A DNA stretch of 34,997 nt from Aphodousia sp048520025 (lineage in GTDB: Bacteria > Pseudomonadota > Gammaproteobacteria > Burkholderiales > Burkholderiaceae_F): the NCBI GenBank assembly GCA_048520025.1, contig DBFZTP010000045.1, positions 1 to 34,997 on the forward strand. Direction: 5' to 3'. Below, one piece after another: positions 24,950 through 33,412 of this stretch. Every line of letters begins with the position of its first letter. Within the stretch, counting starts at the first letter, position 1. The position numbers and the translations under genes are program-made. A model generated the notes under the pieces. That model searched no databases. It saw only the letters and a program-made list of their open reading frames with translations, and had not been told where the DNA came from.

Positions 24950-27310
24950 ATGCCTTTTACTTTTGAACAAATTTTCTTGGCTGCACTTCTTTTTTACTTT
25001 CTAGTGCATGCCTTTACCTGCACGGCTGAAATCGTGCACTTAAAACGCACCATTTCCGAAGTGCCTGAGGTTTTGCGTGAGAAGATTTCTTTAGCCCAAC
25101 ACACAAAGGCGGCTCGTTACGATATTGCCCGCACCAAACTTAACTTATTAGAAGTAACGGTAACGACTTGTGTGATTTTAGCGTTAACCCTCTTTCAAGG
25201 TATTGATGATCTCTCTGAATTTTTAATTGATCAGGTCGGTGACCAATTTGCATTCCATTGGATGCTTCCGGCCCTCGTTGCCTTTATATTTTTAATCGTT
25301 GACTTACCCTTTAGCTGGTATAAAGAATTTCGCTTACGCGAAGCCTATGGCTACATGCGTGAACAACCCAGTCGTTGGTTTGGTCGTTTTGCATTAATGT
25401 CCATTTTAGGGTGGTTGGCCGCTTTACCGATTCTGTGGATTGGTTTGTGGTTTTGGCGCCAAAGTGGTGCTATGTGGTGGATTGTCGGTTGGCTTGTCTT
25501 TTCAGCCTATCTTATTTTCCCGTTACAATTGGCCTGTCGTTTGCGCTATTCCTTGCACCCTTCAATGGCAGACAAGTGCAACAACGAAGCACTTATTGAC
25601 CGTTTAAATAAATTGGGCGCGCGCGCAGGGATTCAAATTGATGACATTCGTGTAACAAACCCCGAACACAACGATCAATTGCCTCCGGCTTTTGCGTTCG
25701 GTCATCGAAAGAAAGTCCGTCTTTTCATTCGTCACGATGTTTATAAAAAACTCTCAGAAGACAATTTAATGGCCATAAGTGCTCATGCATTAGCGCGCAA
25801 CTTAAGTCACATGTATTTCCAAGCATGGGCCGTTTGTGCCTTGGTGAGCTTACTTGTCTTCATGTTCTTAGGGTGGCTTGCTCCCCAATCTTGGTTCTTA
25901 AATGAAATCGGATTTAAGGCGATTGGCCCTGGCCCCTACTATGGCTCGTTGCTTGCTTTTGCAATTGTGGCCTTACCGGTCATTCTCTTTCCGTTTAAGT
26001 TACCGATGGAAGCGTTTTTACGTCATTTAATTTTCCGTTCGGACCTTTTCGCATTGCACTATGCAGGATTAAATTCCATTACCAATGCGCTTATTGAGTT
26101 AACGCCCTCGCCCATCCGTCACTCTTGCGTGACGCTTGAGTTTTTTGATTTGCTCTTTTCACACGAGCCGAGCCTAATGGCGCGTATCAATCGTGTTCAA
26201 AAAGACTACATGAAGATCAAAAACGAGCTGCTTGAGCAACAAAAGTTCGAAGCCGACTTGGCAAAAAACCGTAATATCGTCAATGTCAGCCTTGCTTTAG
26301 ATCAGCACAACAAACACCAATCGTTGGTTGATTTTGATCGTCAAGAAAATCTCCAACGCGAACTTGCTCATAAAAAAGAAGCTGAATTGATTGCGAAAGC
26401 CGAAGCACAACGCAACGACGTTACGCAACCGTTGGGTAGCTACATTGATCCTGCCCAAGAAATCAATGAAAAAGCATTTAGCCAAGACAATACTCAACAC
26501 CGCACCTATAAGATGAGTATTTGGCAAGGCTTTGTTGACATCATTCAACGCCTCGACAAAATGCAAAAAGATTATCGAGCCCGACGTAAAGCCAAGGTTC
26601 TTGCGCATCAAAGTAGCATCAATGAAATACAGGCTCCAGCAACGGAGATCAAAGAAAACGAAGTTGGCAATTCCAACGAGACCGTCCACCCTGACAGTCT
26701 TGTCTCTGGTCACCATACAGTGGATACTGTTGTGGATGAGCTCATTGTTGCCAAGCCTGAAGATCAGGTTAAAGAGGTTATCGAATCTGACAATGTAGAA
26801 AAGAGCGCTACCTCGATTGACTCTGCAGTGCAGACGGCCAAAGAGGAAGAAGCCGATTTAAGCCAAAAGACGATTGCTGACGAAGAAAATCAACTCGACA
26901 TTTCCGTTGAATCGAAAAAAAATGTAGTGTCTGAAGAGGTTAATGAAACAGAGTCCGTGTCTGCTTCTGAAATAGCTGACACCCAGACAATTGAGCATGA
27001 AAGTCAAAACACGAATGATGTTGATGTAACGCATACCCCATTGACTGAAACTTCGGAAGTGATTGAACAAACGGTTGAAACTCAATCCTCGCAAGAACCC
27101 GTCGTTACTGAAACAGTAGAAACAAAGACTTTGGACATCGAAGAAGAAAAATCTGAAGTTCAAACCGTTTCAACAGAAGAAGTATCAGCAACAAAGGCCG
27201 CATTCAAACGTCCTAGTTCAGGGCGACGTAAGGTCGCGTTGAAACAATTGCGTCAACGTCACAGTGCATTTGAAGAGACAAAACATGAGACCGTCGAAGA
27301 AACAAAGTAA
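24950..27310 (+). CDS. Ste24/CAAX-protease-like membrane protein lacking the zinc site, with long acidic tail
   Basis: This 786-residue membrane protein has an N-terminal half like M48A (Ste24-type) metallopeptidases. It has several membrane segments (about 5-20, 68-85, 105-122, 150-200), the beta-strand block AFAFGHRKKVRLFIRHDVY near 251-269, two later membrane segments (295-313, 328-345), and a terminal SHEPSLMARI like SHPPxxERI of the family. The usual HExxH is replaced by HALAR at 279-283, so the catalytic Glu (now Ala280) and the second zinc His (now Arg283) are gone. The ExxAD third-ligand motif reads IFRSD at 361-365, so the ligand Glu is Ile361. It is therefore probably catalytically inactive. 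Residues about 410-500 are charged and helical; about 510-740 are very rich in Glu, Val, Thr and Ser; the last 40 end in a basic patch (KRPSSGRRKVALKQLRQR). It overlaps rsgA by 26 bases. Active homologues occupy this orn-rsgA position in other Burkholderiales (from memory). Confidence 0.75.
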   Translation: MPFTFEQIFLAALLFYFLVHAFTCTAEIVHLKRTISEVPEVLREKISLAQHTKAARYDIARTKLNLLEVTVTTCVILALTLFQGIDDLSEFLIDQVGDQFAFHWMLPALVAFIFLIVDLPFSWYKEFRLREAYGYMREQPSRWFGRFALMSILGWLAALPILWIGLWFWRQSGAMWWIVGWLVFSAYLIFPLQLACRLRYSLHPSMADKCNNEALIDRLNKLGARAGIQIDDIRVTNPEHNDQLPPAFAFGHRKKVRLFIRHDVYKKLSEDNLMAISAHALARNLSHMYFQAWAVCALVSLLVFMFLGWLAPQSWFLNEIGFKAIGPGPYYGSLLAFAIVALPVILFPFKLPMEAFLRHLIFRSDLFALHYAGLNSITNALIELTPSPIRHSCVTLEFFDLLFSHEPSLMARINRVQKDYMKIKNELLEQQKFEADLAKNRNIVNVSLALDQHNKHQSLVDFDRQENLQRELAHKKEAELIAKAEAQRNDVTQPLGSYIDPAQEINEKAFSQDNTQHRTYKMSIWQGFVDIIQRLDKMQKDYRARRKAKVLAHQSSINEIQAPATEIKENEVGNSNETVHPDSLVSGHHTVDTVVDELIVAKPEDQVKEVIESDNVEKSATSIDSAVQTAKEEEADLSQKTIADEENQLDISVESKKNVVSEEVNETESVSASEIADTQTIEHESQNTNDVDVTHTPLTETSEVIEQTVETQSSQEPVVTETVETKTLDIEEEKSEVQTVSTEEVSATKAAFKRPSSGRRKVALKQLRQRHSAFEETKHETVEETK

Positions 27311-28214
27311 AAATTCTGAGACTTTTACTGCTCAAGTGACCTCTTCCCACGGACGTCATCATTTTGTTCGTAATGCCGAAGGGACAATTTTTGAGGCCCA
27401 CCGTCGAGGTAAAAAAGCGGACGTGGTTGTGGGTGACTGGGTGGAATGCTCACAGGCTTTTGATAATACGGTCGCCATTGAATCGGTCAAAGACCGAGAA
27501 TCATTACTTTTCCGTCAAGACGAGTGGCGAACGAAGACGTTGGCTGCCAATATTGATCAATTGGTCATTGTTTTTGCTAGTGCTCCCCGATTTAACCCTT
27601 GGTTTGTTTGGAAAGCCCTTTTAGCAGCTCACACAGCACAGGTTCACCCGATCATTATTCGCAATAAAACCGACTTAACGGAAGGAGCTCAAGAAGCGCA
27701 GCGCTTCTTAGATGATCTCACTGCCATGGGTTATGAGACCTACAGTCTCTCAGCGCTTGACGAAGGCAGTGAGACCATTGCGCTTCTCGATCGTATTTTT
27801 AACGAGAAAAAATCCTTATTGGTCGGTCAGTCCGGTATGGGCAAATCCACAATTTTGAATCTCTTGGTTGAAGAAGCAAACGCTCGTACTCAAGAGTATT
27901 CACAAGCGCTCAACTTAGGACGTCAAACAACAACGACAACGACACTGTACGATCTTGATCGTGCCAGTGGCTTTGTCATCGACTCACCGGGTTTTCAAGA
28001 GTTTGGCTTGGCACATTTGGAACTTAATGACATTTTGAGGGCCATGCCCGACATCTTGCCTCATGTTGAAGGCTGTCGCTTTGCCAATTGCCGTCACTTA
28101 AAAGAACCCAGTTGTTCTGTGAAGGCAGCCGTTGAGGCGGGTCTCATCAGTCAAGAGCGCTATGAGTTTTATGTCGCAACCGTCACCCAACTTGATAACC
28201 TCAAAGCTTGGTAG
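27285..28214 (+). CDS. rsgA: Ribosome small subunit-dependent GTPase A
   Basis: RsgA is a circularly permuted GTPase that tests and releases maturing 30S subunits. The 309-residue protein has an N-terminal OB fold, then G4 NKTD (127-130), G1 GQSGMGKST near 180, and G3 DSPG near 231. A C-terminal zinc site follows (CRFANCRH and PSCSVK near 264-282). I choose ATG 27285, inside the end of the preceding gene, with GAAGAG as ribosome-binding sequence. A GTG at 27264 is in frame but has no such site. The 26-base overlap suggests coupling with the membrane protein. Confidence 0.94.
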   Translation: MRPSKKQSKNSETFTAQVTSSHGRHHFVRNAEGTIFEAHRRGKKADVVVGDWVECSQAFDNTVAIESVKDRESLLFRQDEWRTKTLAANIDQLVIVFASAPRFNPWFVWKALLAAHTAQVHPIIIRNKTDLTEGAQEAQRFLDDLTAMGYETYSLSALDEGSETIALLDRIFNEKKSLLVGQSGMGKSTILNLLVEEANARTQEYSQALNLGRQTTTTTTLYDLDRASGFVIDSPGFQEFGLAHLELNDILRAMPDILPHVEGCRFANCRHLKEPSCSVKAAVEAGLISQERYEFYVATVTQLDNLKAW

Positions 28215-28218
28215 CGGA

Positions 28219-28252
28219 CAAAAAAATCGCCCCGACTCAATCGGGGCTTTTT
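28219..28252. terminator. Bidirectional terminator between rsgA and the M20 gene
   Basis: GCCCCGA (28229-28235) and TCGGGGC (28241-28247) form a perfect stem. TTTTTCTT follows on the plus strand, and seven T (28220-28226 complement) follow after GA on the minus strand. Confidence 0.88.
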
Positions 28253-28256
28253 CTTA

Positions 28257-29540
28257 TTATTTTGCCAAGTGGTGAATCACCAAGTTACGATAAATTTCAA
28301 AAAGCGAGATCAGGCGCTTTTCTTCAAAATCGAATGCGCATTGATGGTGACCGGCCTTTAATTCAGAACCCACAACAACGTAACTGCATTTGCCGCCCAA
28401 GCGTTGAACTCGTTGAGCCAAAACCGTTGCATCTTCACTACCGTTAAAGTTCATCCAAGCCGTGATCTTTTCAACGTGGCTCACGCCTTCGGCAGCCTTG
28501 GCAATATTGTCTCGAGCTTCCGGATCGGGATTAAAGTCCAACGTTTCGCCTAAAATCTTGCAGTCAAATTCGCAACCGTACATAGCGGCAGCGGCCTTGG
28601 CTCGCGTCATGGCTTCGTTAAACATATCCTCATTAATCTTGGCTGTTTCACCACGCACTTCGCATTGCATCTCGGCCTTAGAGGCAATCACGTTGCGGCC
28701 CTCACCGGCTCGAAGCGTGCCGACATTGACGCGCGTCATACCCAAACCATGGCGAGGCAAACTCATCAAGGATAAAGAAGCTGTCGCTGCTGCCATAAGG
28801 GCATTACGGCCCACTTCAGGTTGCATAGCTGCGTGTGAGGGAGAGCCTTTGTATTGAAGGTCAAACTTCGTTGAACACAAGAATTTTTCCGGTGCTGTAA
28901 TAACTTCCCCGGCAGGGATATCACAACCAAAGTGGCCGCAATATAAGAAATCAAGATCATCCAAAATACCGCTTTCAGCCATCGGACGACCACCACGACC
29001 GCCTTCTTCGGCCGGTTGATAGATAATTTTGACCGTTCCGCACAATTGATCGGCGTTGGCCTTAATCCAAGAGGCTAACCCCATTAAAACGGCTTGAGGG
29101 CCATCGTGAGAGCAAGCATGCATGTAGCCCGGATGTTGTGAAGCAAAACCTTCCTTATTCGGAATATGTTCAGGATCGCTGGTTTCCGTCACAGGGATGC
29201 AGTCCAATTCACAGCGAAAACCGATAACGGGGCCGGGGCGACCGGTATCAAAAATACCGACAACCCCTGTCACGCCGTTCATGCGGGCCAAAAGCTCTTC
29301 ACTTACACCACGCTCACGAGCGAACTTCAACCCCTCTTCAATTTCCAAGGGTTTAGCGCCTCGAATAAAATCTTCATTGATGACTTCTCGGCCACAAAGA
29401 ACTTTAAAGCCTTCTTTTTCCAAATACTCAATTGCACGAGCACTGGAGACAAACTCTGCCCAACCGGGTTCCGGCCAAGCGTGTATTTCACGACGTTTTT
29501 CAACGAGCCACGATTGACTGATCGGTTCTTGATATGTCAT
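28257..29540 (-). CDS. AbgA-like M20 amidohydrolase with altered metal motif
   Basis: This 427-residue M20D peptidase resembles AbgA, the p-aminobenzoyl-glutamate hydrolase subunit. Blocks include WPEPGWAEF near residue 22, FDTGRPGPV near 96, YQPAEEGGRGG near 173, RAGEGRNVI near 277 and AGHHQCAFDF near 400. The usual HACGHDxH reads HACSHDGP (near 141): Cys and the following His, the expected metal ligands, remain, but Gly and the final His are replaced. It is a paralogue of the protein at 33413-34696, with the same length. It is the second gene after the DcuC-like carrier (21-base gap, AAGGTGG before ATG). The substrate is unknown; aromatic acyl-glutamate or other N-acyl amino acids are plausible. 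Confidence 0.83.
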   Translation of the reverse strand: MTYQEPISQSWLVEKRREIHAWPEPGWAEFVSSARAIEYLEKEGFKVLCGREVINEDFIRGAKPLEIEEGLKFARERGVSEELLARMNGVTGVVGIFDTGRPGPVIGFRCELDCIPVTETSDPEHIPNKEGFASQHPGYMHACSHDGPQAVLMGLASWIKANADQLCGTVKIIYQPAEEGGRGGRPMAESGILDDLDFLYCGHFGCDIPAGEVITAPEKFLCSTKFDLQYKGSPSHAAMQPEVGRNALMAAATASLSLMSLPRHGLGMTRVNVGTLRAGEGRNVIASKAEMQCEVRGETAKINEDMFNEAMTRAKAAAAMYGCEFDCKILGETLDFNPDPEARDNIAKAAEGVSHVEKITAWMNFNGSEDATVLAQRVQRLGGKCSYVVVGSELKAGHHQCAFDFEEKRLISLFEIYRNLVIHHLAK

Positions 29541-29561
29541 GAGAAGCCACCTTTTAAAAAA

Positions 29562-30926
29562 TTAAAGATAACGAATTAAAGAGATTGCCATCACACTCAC
29601 CCAACCCACTAAAAGCGGGACGGCGGTACGTTTGACAATGACCAACGGGTTCACCTTGACCACAGCCGCCACGATAATCACAACGGCCGAAACAGGCGAA
29701 ACCGCACGAATCAAATTAGAGGTACATTGCATCGGCAATGCGACCATAATCGGGTCAATTTGAGCTTGTTGTGTCAACTGAGGAATCAACTCAATGAAGC
29801 TATAGAAAACCGCATTACCCGAGCCACTGATAAAGGTAATCAAAGCCGTAATACCAGAGAACGCAAACATCAAACCCGTATCGGCATTTTCCAACCCTTG
29901 GATGGAACTTGAAATCATCTTAATCATGCCCATGGCACTAAGACCAGCCACCATAGTTGATGCAGCAACAATCAAAACCACGACTTGAGAAAATCCCGTT
30001 CCCATGCCCTTAAAGAAGATACCCGCATCACTCATGCCGTTTTTCACATCGCCCTTGCGAATCAGTTCGCATACAAACGCCAAAGCAAAGGAGAACAACG
30101 TAATTTCAACCAAACCGACCTTAACGGACTTAAAAAATGCCCAGAAGAAAATTGTCAAAATCAAAGGCAGAATCGGGAAAAGAGCATAGTAAGTCGGAGC
30201 ATCCAACGTTTTTTGAGCAAGTTTACTTTCATCAAACTCTGCCTGAACGCTGTCACCTTCTTTCTTATCCATGTACTTTTGCCAAAAATAATGCACAACG
30301 CCCATGATAATCAAGGCAGGAATCGTGATCGGTGCATGGTGATAAAAAACGTAGTCAACGACGTGCTCAAAACCCAAGACTCGAGCAGCTACCACGTTAT
30401 CCCCACCCAACGGCGTCGGCACAATCGTTGCCGTCGTTGCGATAACACCGGCTGCTGTTAAAGCACTCATCTTAGCAGCACGTAAAACAGGATAGAGCGT
30501 TGCCATCAAAATCACGGCCAAAGACGAAGCGCTCGGAATAATGATGGACAAAATGGTTCCAAGCCAGAAAACCAAAGGAACCAACACGTAGGGAGAGCGA
30601 ATGCGTTCCAAGGGTTTACTTAAAACACGAATCACCATGTCATTGGCGCCAATGTGAGACATGTAGGCGGCAAAGCCAAACAAAGTCAAGATGATCAAAC
30701 CGGCGTTGGAGTACTGACGGATAAATAAATCCTTAATAGCTTTGAAGGGATCAACCCAAGCCAAACCGGAAGCTGCCTTTGCACTCACCACAGGGTACCC
30801 CATAATGACCGCACAGAACATCAGCGTCAAACCGACCGCAAACAACACCACCTTGGCATCGTAATTTTTGGCAATGGCCCAACCAGCAAGACCGAGCGCC
30901 ACAAGACAAATAAGTGCACTAATCAC
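29562..30926 (-). CDS. DcuC-family anion carrier
   Basis: This 454-residue inner-membrane protein has about 12 membrane segments and belongs to the DcuC group of anaerobic C4-dicarboxylate carriers. Family blocks include IIPSASSLAVILMATLYPVL near residue 127, PTPLGGDNVVAARVLG near 168, and SGSGNAVFYSFIELIP near 369. Classical DcuC moves succinate and fumarate, but this copy is co-transcribed with an AbgA-like hydrolase, so an N-acyl amino acid or other dicarboxylate substrate is possible. It starts with GTG 30926, with TGGAG nine bases before. Confidence 0.82.
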   Translation of the reverse strand: MISALICLVALGLAGWAIAKNYDAKVVLFAVGLTLMFCAVIMGYPVVSAKAASGLAWVDPFKAIKDLFIRQYSNAGLIILTLFGFAAYMSHIGANDMVIRVLSKPLERIRSPYVLVPLVFWLGTILSIIIPSASSLAVILMATLYPVLRAAKMSALTAAGVIATTATIVPTPLGGDNVVAARVLGFEHVVDYVFYHHAPITIPALIIMGVVHYFWQKYMDKKEGDSVQAEFDESKLAQKTLDAPTYYALFPILPLILTIFFWAFFKSVKVGLVEITLFSFALAFVCELIRKGDVKNGMSDAGIFFKGMGTGFSQVVVLIVAASTMVAGLSAMGMIKMISSSIQGLENADTGLMFAFSGITALITFISGSGNAVFYSFIELIPQLTQQAQIDPIMVALPMQCTSNLIRAVSPVSAVVIIVAAVVKVNPLVIVKRTAVPLLVGWVSVMAISLIRYL

Positions 30927-30955
30927 TTTTTAAAACTCCAGAAGAAAGATGCTTA

Positions 30956-30984
30956 ATTTTACCTTGCCTTTCAAAGGCCTAGAA
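30956..30984 (-). promoter_or_regulatory. Possible dcuC-like promoter with palindromic spacer
   Basis: On the minus strand TAAAAT (30956-30961) is a good -10. A -35 at 17 bases (TTCTAG, 30979-30984) is poor. The spacer holds the perfect palindrome GCCTTT-C-AAAGGC (30966-30978), a possible regulator site that might explain the weak -35. Confidence 0.35.
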
Positions 30985-31031
30985 AATATCTTTCAGTACT
31001 GAGTTTTTCCTCCAATTTAGGCGACCTCAAT

Positions 31032-31040
31032 TGATATAAT
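31032..31040 (+). promoter_or_regulatory. Extended -10 promoter of the EamA gene
   Basis: TGATATAAT contains a perfect TATAAT (31035-31040) preceded by the TGN extension. No good -35 is present, as often for extended -10 promoters. A start near 31047 rules out the ATG at 31044 as initiation codon. Confidence 0.6.
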
Positions 31041-31061
31041 CGAATGATATTGAGAGCGGAC

Positions 31062-32000
31062 ATGTCGACCAATCATTCTGTTTCAAAACCCGTCATTGGC
31101 ATTGCGTTAGCAGCCATTGCAGCTTCGTTATGGGGCACGGCGGGCACGGCACAAAGTTTCATCACACCCGGGGGCTTAAGCACACTTTGGGTGGGGGCTT
31201 TTCGTGTTCTTTTTGCCTGTATCTTTCTTTTTCCGCTTTTAGCTTGGCGACAACGCGCATGGGCAAAAACAGTAACAGACAAACCGGCAAAGGGTTACTA
31301 CGTCAAAGTTATCGTTGCCGGCTTGAGCATGGCGTTTTTTAACCTTTTGTTTTTCTCCGGTATTAAAGAAGCCGGCGTTGCTCTTGGTTCTTGCACGACC
31401 ATCGGTTCTGCCCCCCTTTGGGCAGGTCTCTTAGAATATCTCCTTAATAAAAAAGTGCCATCTAAAAGTTGGTTCTTAGGCATTGGTATTGCTGTGAGTG
31501 GCGGTACACTAATGGCGATCTCACAAGCTCAAACGATTGAATTCAACATCTTCGGTTTGGCCATTTGTGTGGGAGCGGGCTTTTGTTATTCTCTTTATTC
31601 AGTCACCGCTAAAACGCTCGTCAAAGATGCGACTCCTCTTCAGGCCTCTGCTCATATTTTCTTGATTGCAGCGTTAATCGCTGTTCCCGTTGCTTGGTAC
31701 ACATCGGGCACTCCTGTTTTTTATTGGAACGATATTTTTATCGTTGCTTATCTTGGCCTTGTGGTCACTGGGATTGCCTATTTGCTTTACTCCACAGCTC
31801 TCAAAATGATTAATGTCTCGACAGCCGTTGCCTTGGGATTATTAGAGCCTGTGATGGCATTTTTCTTGGCGATCGTTGTCGTTCATGAACCGATTTCTAT
31901 AGGCGCTTGCCTAGGACTTTTTGCTATTTTGTTTGGGTTACTCTTTGTTTTGCGATCAGAAAGTCGAAAAAACATTTCACAGACTGGAAAACAAAGTTAA
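31062..32000 (+). CDS. EamA-family (DMT) metabolite exporter
   Basis: This 312-residue inner-membrane protein has ten predicted segments in two EamA repeats. The first repeat has ALAAIAASLWGTAGTAQSF near residue 14 and GSAPLWAGLLEYL near 117. The second repeat begins near 150 and ends in GLLEPVMAFFLAIVVVHEP. Such proteins usually export amino acids or other metabolites. I choose ATG 31062 because the promoter at 31032-31040 would start transcription after the upstream in-frame ATG 31044, and GAGAGCGG precedes 31062. It lies 22 bases before the aminotransferase gene, so the two form an operon. Confidence 0.83.
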   Translation: MSTNHSVSKPVIGIALAAIAASLWGTAGTAQSFITPGGLSTLWVGAFRVLFACIFLFPLLAWRQRAWAKTVTDKPAKGYYVKVIVAGLSMAFFNLLFFSGIKEAGVALGSCTTIGSAPLWAGLLEYLLNKKVPSKSWFLGIGIAVSGGTLMAISQAQTIEFNIFGLAICVGAGFCYSLYSVTAKTLVKDATPLQASAHIFLIAALIAVPVAWYTSGTPVFYWNDIFIVAYLGLVVTGIAYLLYSTALKMINVSTAVALGLLEPVMAFFLAIVVVHEPISIGACLGLFAILFGLLFVLRSESRKNISQTGKQS

Positions 32001-32022
32001 CAATACTTTTGTAGGATATTTT

Positions 32023-33285
32023 ATGACCAACAATCAATTCCCTATGGTTCGAGAAGTCCCCTATATGGGGGTTATTTGGGTTGTTCATCAAGCCAGTCTC
32101 AGAGGCTTTACCAATGGTGATCCTGATTGGTGTAATCTCGGCCAAGGTCAGCCCGAGGTTGGTGAAATGCAAGGTGACTGCCCTCGCATTAACCACATCG
32201 ATTTAGAACCCCAAGATCATGCCTATGGGCCCGTGGGTGGCTCACTTGAAGTTCGCCAAGCCATCGCTGATATGATCAATCGTCAATACCGTCAAGGCAA
32301 AATGCCCTACACGGCTGACAATATCAGCTTTGCTGCAGGTGGCCGACTCTCTTTGACTCGCCTTTACACCATCTTGGCTGACGGCTGTCGAATCGCTTAT
32401 AAAAATCCTGACTACACGGCATACGAAGACTACCTCTACGGCCTTCGCAACCGTTGCATGCTTTTACCCATTTACACAAAGCCTGAAAACGCTTTCCGAA
32501 TTCCGGCCCAAGAACTTGCTGACATCATCCATCAAGAACGCGTGAATTGTTTTGTTTTCTCCAATCCCTGTAACCCCACCGGTGAAGTGATTCAAGGAGA
32601 AACACTCAAGCGTTACGTAGAAATCGCACGCAAAGAAAACTGCCTCTTAGGTTGCGATGAGTTCTATTCTCATTTCATCTACAACGATGACGGCACACCC
32701 GCCCAAGGCCCCGTGTCCGCTTTGGAATTTGTCGAAGATGTCGAAAATGACCCCGTTGTCGTTTTTGACGGTTTAACAAAGAGCTACCGTTATCCCGGCT
32801 GGCGCGCTGGCTGGGCCGTGGGTCCCAAGCACATCATTGAACAAATGAACCGTGCAGCAAGCGCCGTGGACGGTGGCCCTTCAATGCTTACGCAACGCGC
32901 AGCCCTTGAAGCTTTGAAAACCGATCGCGTCGCCACGACGACCAAAGCTTTGCGCAATGAATTTGCAAAGAAGCGCGACTACATGCTCAAAGAGCTCAAA
33001 GACATGGGCATTGAACCGGCCCAAGCCCCGAACGGTACGTTTTACATTTGGGCCAACATTGAAAAATTACCGGCCCCGATTAATGACGCCGATGATTTCT
33101 TCTTTGCTTGCTTAGAAGAAAAAGTTATGACGGTGCCTGGTCACTTCTTTGATGTTCGCCCCTACCGCGTTCGTCCGGCAGAAGAACCTTACCGCCATTG
33201 GGTTCGACTCTCTTACGGCCCCGACATGGAAACGGTCAAAAAGGGTTTAAAGAGAATGCGTGATGTAATTCAAAAGTACGCTTAA
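32023..33285 (+). CDS. PLP-dependent class I/II aminotransferase
   Basis: This 420-residue cytoplasmic fold-type I aminotransferase has NLGQGQPEVGEM near residue 32, SNPCNPTGEV near 180, the PLP-contacting Asp in GCDEFYSHFIY near 208, the Schiff-base Lys in GLTKSYRYPGWRAGW near 250, and the carboxylate-binding Arg in WVRLSYGP near 396. The substrate cannot be told; an aspartate- or aromatic-type enzyme is likely. ATG 32023 follows AGGA with six bases spacing. A longer reading frame from TTG 31921 overlaps EamA and is not credible. Pairing with an exporter suggests removal or turnover of an amino acid. Confidence 0.86.
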   Translation: MTNNQFPMVREVPYMGVIWVVHQASLRGFTNGDPDWCNLGQGQPEVGEMQGDCPRINHIDLEPQDHAYGPVGGSLEVRQAIADMINRQYRQGKMPYTADNISFAAGGRLSLTRLYTILADGCRIAYKNPDYTAYEDYLYGLRNRCMLLPIYTKPENAFRIPAQELADIIHQERVNCFVFSNPCNPTGEVIQGETLKRYVEIARKENCLLGCDEFYSHFIYNDDGTPAQGPVSALEFVEDVENDPVVVFDGLTKSYRYPGWRAGWAVGPKHIIEQMNRAASAVDGGPSMLTQRAALEALKTDRVATTTKALRNEFAKKRDYMLKELKDMGIEPAQAPNGTFYIWANIEKLPAPINDADDFFFACLEEKVMTVPGHFFDVRPYRVRPAEEPYRHWVRLSYGPDMETVKKGLKRMRDVIQKYA

Positions 33286-33300
33286 TCTTTACACAAAACA

Positions 33301-33336
33301 AGCTTCTGACTTGGGGAAAGTCAGGAGCTTTCTTTT
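33301..33336 (+). terminator. Intrinsic terminator of the EamA-aminotransferase operon
   Basis: AGCTTCTGACTT (33301-33312) pairs with AAGTCAGGAGCT (33318-33329) over twelve bases with one G-T pair, followed by TTCTTTTT. Confidence 0.9.
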
Positions 33337-33364
33337 TGTTTGTCGTCATAGAATTATTGGGTTA

Positions 33365-33390
33365 ATGGCTTGATTTTCAGCCATACTTTT
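33365..33390 (+). promoter_or_regulatory. Small hairpin before the second AbgA-like gene
   Basis: ATGGCT (33365-33370) and AGCCAT (33379-33384) form a six-pair stem with an eight-base loop, followed by ACTTTTTT. It could be an attenuator, a back-up terminator or an operator. It ends 22 bases before the ATG and just before the AAGGAG ribosome-binding site. Confidence 0.4.
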
Positions 33391-33412
33391 TTAATTAAGG
33401 AGCGAAACCAAA

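Noticed and set aside
31921..32022. TTG-initiated 34-residue extension of the aminotransferase
   Set aside because: It overlaps the EamA coding end, and a good ribosome-binding site precedes ATG 32023.
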